Source: JAJECS01 sp965243625
GTDB lineage: Bacteria > Chloroflexota > UBA11872
Length of the DNA: 64,000 nucleotides
Reading direction: 5' to 3'
Assembly: GCA_965243625.1 (NCBI GenBank)
Contig: CBDEVI010000002.1
Location: 1,736,001-1,800,000, forward strand
The translations under genes were made by a program, and so were the position numbers. The notes beneath the pieces are model-generated. The model was not told the origin of the DNA. It saw nothing but the letters and a program-made list of their open reading frames with translations, and did no database searches. Of the stretch, positions 62,310 through 64,000 are shown piece after piece; the stretch's first letter is position 1; the number at the start of each line of letters is the position of its first letter.

Positions 62310-63338
62310 ATCCCCACCGCAACCACCGACGTCGACCGGCCGATCCTCGCCATCACCATGGGCGACCCGACCGGAGTCGGGCCGGAAATCCTGATCAAAT
62401 CCCTGGCGAAGCCGGAGACCTATGCGATGTGCCGCCCGCTCGCCGTGGGCAGCGTCTCGGCGATCGAACGCATGGCCCGCATCCTGGGTTCCGAACTGAA
62501 GGTCGTTGCCGCGGAGCCGGAATCCGCCGCCTACGCGCACGGAACGATCGAGGTTTACGACCCGTGGGGTGAGGACCTGAGCGACCTACCGTTCAAGCAG
62601 GTGACGGTCGAGGGGGGGCGATCCTCCGCCGAGGCCGTGATCGAAGCCGCCAAGCTGGTCATGGACGGTCGCGCGGCGGCCATCGTCACCGGACCGATCC
62701 ACAAGGAAGCCATCAACCGCGCCGGCTATCACTATGCCGGTCACACCGAGCTGCTGGCGGACCTGACCGAGACGCCCGGCACGCGCATGCTGCTGGTGGC
62801 GCCGTCGCTGCGGGTCATTCACAACAGCACGCACGTCTCACTGCGCGAGGCCATCGACCGCGTGAAGAAGGACAACGTGCTGCACTGCATCCGGCTGCTG
62901 CACGAGTCGCTGCAACTCCTCGGCTTCGAGCATCCGCGCATCGCCGTCAACGGGCTCAACCCCCACGCGGGCGAGGACCGGCTGTTCGGTGACGAGGACG
63001 CCGACGAGATCCTGCCGGCCATCGAGGCGGCGCGGGCGGAGGGCATGGACGTGACCGGGCCCGAGCCGGGCGACACGGTCTACAACAAGGCCATCGACGG
63101 TCGCTTCGACGGCATCGTGGCCATGTATCACGACCAGGGGCACGTCGCGGTCAAGACCGCGGGTTTTTTCGACGGCATCAACGTGTCGGTGGGCATGCCG
63201 ATCATCCGCACCAGCGTGGACCACGGCACCGCCTACGGCCGCGCGGGCGAAGGGCGCGCGCGCGAAGACAGCCTGGATCACGCCATCAAGGTGGCGGCGC
63301 AGATGTCGCGCGCCAAGCTGGCGGCGGCCGGCGCCTGA
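62310..63338 (+). CDS. PdxA2-like 4-phospho-threonate/erythronate dehydrogenase, apparent AUC start
   Basis: 342 residues. LAITMGDPTGVGPEILIKSL, VTGPIHKEAINRAGYHYAGHTELLA and MYHDQGHVAVK are shared with PdxA. The DUF1537 kinase next door points to the PdxA2/DtnP branch, which oxidises the phosphorylated C4 acid and releases CO2 to give dihydroxyacetone phosphate. The ribosome site AAAAGGAG ends six bases before ATC at 62310, and no ATG, GTG or TTG lies closer than a TTG at 62265. ATC initiation is therefore plausible. True PdxA for vitamin B6 is an alternative. Confidence 0.88.
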   Translation: MPTATTDVDRPILAITMGDPTGVGPEILIKSLAKPETYAMCRPLAVGSVSAIERMARILGSELKVVAAEPESAAYAHGTIEVYDPWGEDLSDLPFKQVTVEGGRSSAEAVIEAAKLVMDGRAAAIVTGPIHKEAINRAGYHYAGHTELLADLTETPGTRMLLVAPSLRVIHNSTHVSLREAIDRVKKDNVLHCIRLLHESLQLLGFEHPRIAVNGLNPHAGEDRLFGDEDADEILPAIEAARAEGMDVTGPEPGDTVYNKAIDGRFDGIVAMYHDQGHVAVKTAGFFDGINVSVGMPIIRTSVDHGTAYGRAGEGRAREDSLDHAIKVAAQMSRAKLAAAGA

Positions 63339-63355
63339 GGCGCACAGGCCGTTTG

Positions 63356-63423
63356 CGGTAGGGGCGGGTCTCAGACCCGCCCGACGCCAAGCACTAGACG
63401 CGCGTCCCAATTCGACCGGACTG
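63356..63423. repeat. Composite repeat, inverted copy of 48083-48150
   Basis: CGGTAGGGGCGGGTCTCAG through CGGGCGGG...CCGACGCCAAG to TTCGACCGGACTG. It matches the copy after selA, with a variable middle, in the opposite orientation. The stretch 63339-63684 holds this, the palindrome at 63513 and no gene. Confidence 0.65.
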
Positions 63424-63512
63424 GATTGCCGCCTCCGGAGACCTGTGCAAACCCCGGCCAGGCTTGAGGAGGACCGTGCGAACGCCGTTCGCCCCCAGGT
63501 TCAATGAAGGGT

Positions 63513-63537
63513 GGATTCCCGCCTTCGCGGGAATGAC
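63513..63537. repeat. GGATTCCCGC palindrome
   Basis: GGATTCCCGC, loop CTTC, GCGGGAATGAC; same family and same loop as the copy at 17991. Confidence 0.6.
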
Positions 63538-63684
63538 CGGATTGTGCGCAACGACTTGCTCGATGTCCCCTCATGCCCAGCCTCTCCGGTATGCTGAGCG
63601 TGTGGCGCGGCGCATGGCCCCTTGGGGCCCTACGCGCCAGGCACAATGCCAATCCGGGGCAAGTCCCCTTGCAGGAGTAAACCC

Positions 63685-63906
63685 GTGGGTTCCGGCTTTC
63701 AGGCGGCGCAGGTGGTCTTGGCGGTCATTCTGATCGCCGTTGTGCTGCTGCAGGTGCGGAATGCCGGCGTGGGCTCGGCGCTCGGCGGCAGCGATAGCTC
63801 GTTCTTCGCCTCGCGGCGCGGGATCGACCGTGTGCTCTTCAACTTCACGATCGGGATCTCGGCCTTATTCTTCCTGGTCTCCGTCCTCGCCGTCCGCTTC
63901 CAGTAG
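63685..63906 (+). CDS. secG: Preprotein translocase subunit SecG
   Basis: 73 residues from a GTG with AGGAG at eight bases. FQAAQVVLAVILIAVVLLQ and VLFNFTIGISALFFLVSVL are the two membrane helices, joined by GSALGGSDSSFFASRRGID, the conserved loop. It helps the SecYEG channel. The last 42 bases overlap the convergent gene at the window edge. Confidence 0.93.
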   Translation: MGSGFQAAQVVLAVILIAVVLLQVRNAGVGSALGGSDSSFFASRRGIDRVLFNFTIGISALFFLVSVLAVRFQ

Positions 63907-64000
63907 CTCGTCGACCGAAACCAGCGCGTCCGGGCACCGGTCCACGTAGGAGCACCGCCGGCAGACGCTCGCGTCCTCCGCAGCGTCCGGCGCGCGCCAA
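63865..64000 (-). CDS. C-terminal end of a protein with a Cas4/RecB-like Fe-S motif (5' beyond window)
   Basis: Only the last 45 codons are in the window, ending in TAA at 63865. CRRCSYVDRCPD matches the C-terminal CxxCxxxxxC that holds an Fe-S cluster in Cas4, AddB and other PD-(D/E)XK nucleases; the fourth Cys and the nuclease core would lie outside. The tail ELLEADGEDGDQEE is acidic. It overlaps the secG 3' end. Confidence 0.5.
   Translation of the reverse strand, partial: WRAPDAAEDASVCRRCSYVDRCPDALVSVDELLEADGEDGDQEE

Noticed and set aside
59555..62398. A 947-codon open frame antisense to the LarA/DUF1537 genes
   Set aside because: Same reason: the sense genes are well supported and the antisense product is Arg/Gly/His-rich without motif.
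62310..63338. Classical vitamin B6 PdxA
   Set aside because: Sequence is compatible, but the adjacent DUF1537 kinase and LarA-like gene favour the PdxA2 branch. Not fully excluded.

Overview
The window is about two thirds G+C and gene-dense. It looks like chromosomal DNA from an uncultured member of the Chloroflexota. Three things support this. The iron-type substrate-binding protein carries a lipobox followed by a repeated charged Val/Glu/Lys stalk, which is typical of Chloroflexota lipoproteins. A MutL-like ASKHA protein sits next to an uncharacterised partner, a pairing I associate with this phylum. The SRP RNA is the large form with an Alu domain, and there is a T-box leader. No rRNA gene is present, so I cannot place it below phylum level. 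I see no CRISPR array, prophage, transposase or plasmid gene; the mobile-looking content is small dispersed palindromic repeats.

Layout. 1-6.0 kb (minus): metG, tatD, a polyprenyl diphosphate synthase, menG/ubiE and a FemAB-like protein form one overlapping string, with rsmI upstream. 6.0-10.3 kb (minus): two tandemly duplicated secreted two-module glycosidases. 10.4-13.9 kb (plus): a split glutamine-dependent NAD synthetase and argS. 14.0-16.9 kb (minus): the MutL-like pair. 17-22.2 kb: an archaemetzincin-like protein without its zinc ligands, a repeat-rich spacer, an adenine methylase, uvrB, and a membrane protein with a winged-helix regulator. 22.3-25.4 kb: a P-loop kinase and two PLP enzymes. 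25.4-34.2 kb (plus): a tryptophan T-box leader and trpE-G-D-C-F-(lipoprotein)-B-A plus a hydrolase. 34.2-37.7 kb (minus): SRP RNA-dnaX-ybaB-recR-MBL hydrolase.

37.8-39.7 kb: threonine aldolase and a hydrolase. 39.7-43.9 kb (minus): an Fe3+-type ABC binding protein and permease, then a DegT aminotransferase. 44.3-48.0 kb: tRNA-Ser(GGA), cysK, apgM and selA. 48.2-53.2 kb: a sugar isomerase-like protein, two family-2 glycosyltransferases, a zinc ribbon, mnmA, an amidohydrolase and tRNA-Ser(CGA). 53.3-57.9 kb (plus): a DUF58 protein, a transglutaminase-like membrane protein without its catalytic Cys, and three small envelope proteins. 58.0-63.3 kb (plus): an alpha/beta hydrolase with an Asp nucleophile, an FAH-family protein, a LarA-like racemase, a DUF1537 acid-sugar kinase and a PdxA2-like dehydrogenase, probably a four-carbon sugar-acid pathway. 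The right edge holds secG and the tail of an Fe-S-type nuclease-like protein.

Most neighbours overlap by 4-20 bases, so operons are tight and translational coupling is likely. Four convergent pairs also overlap at their 3' ends. The most interesting points are two enzyme families that have lost catalytic residues (archaemetzincin-like, transglutaminase-like), atypical signature motifs in MetRS and ArgRS, apparent AUA and AUC start codons, repeats that supply stop codons and a protein tail, a lipoprotein gene inside the trp operon, and the LarA/DUF1537/PdxA2 cluster.
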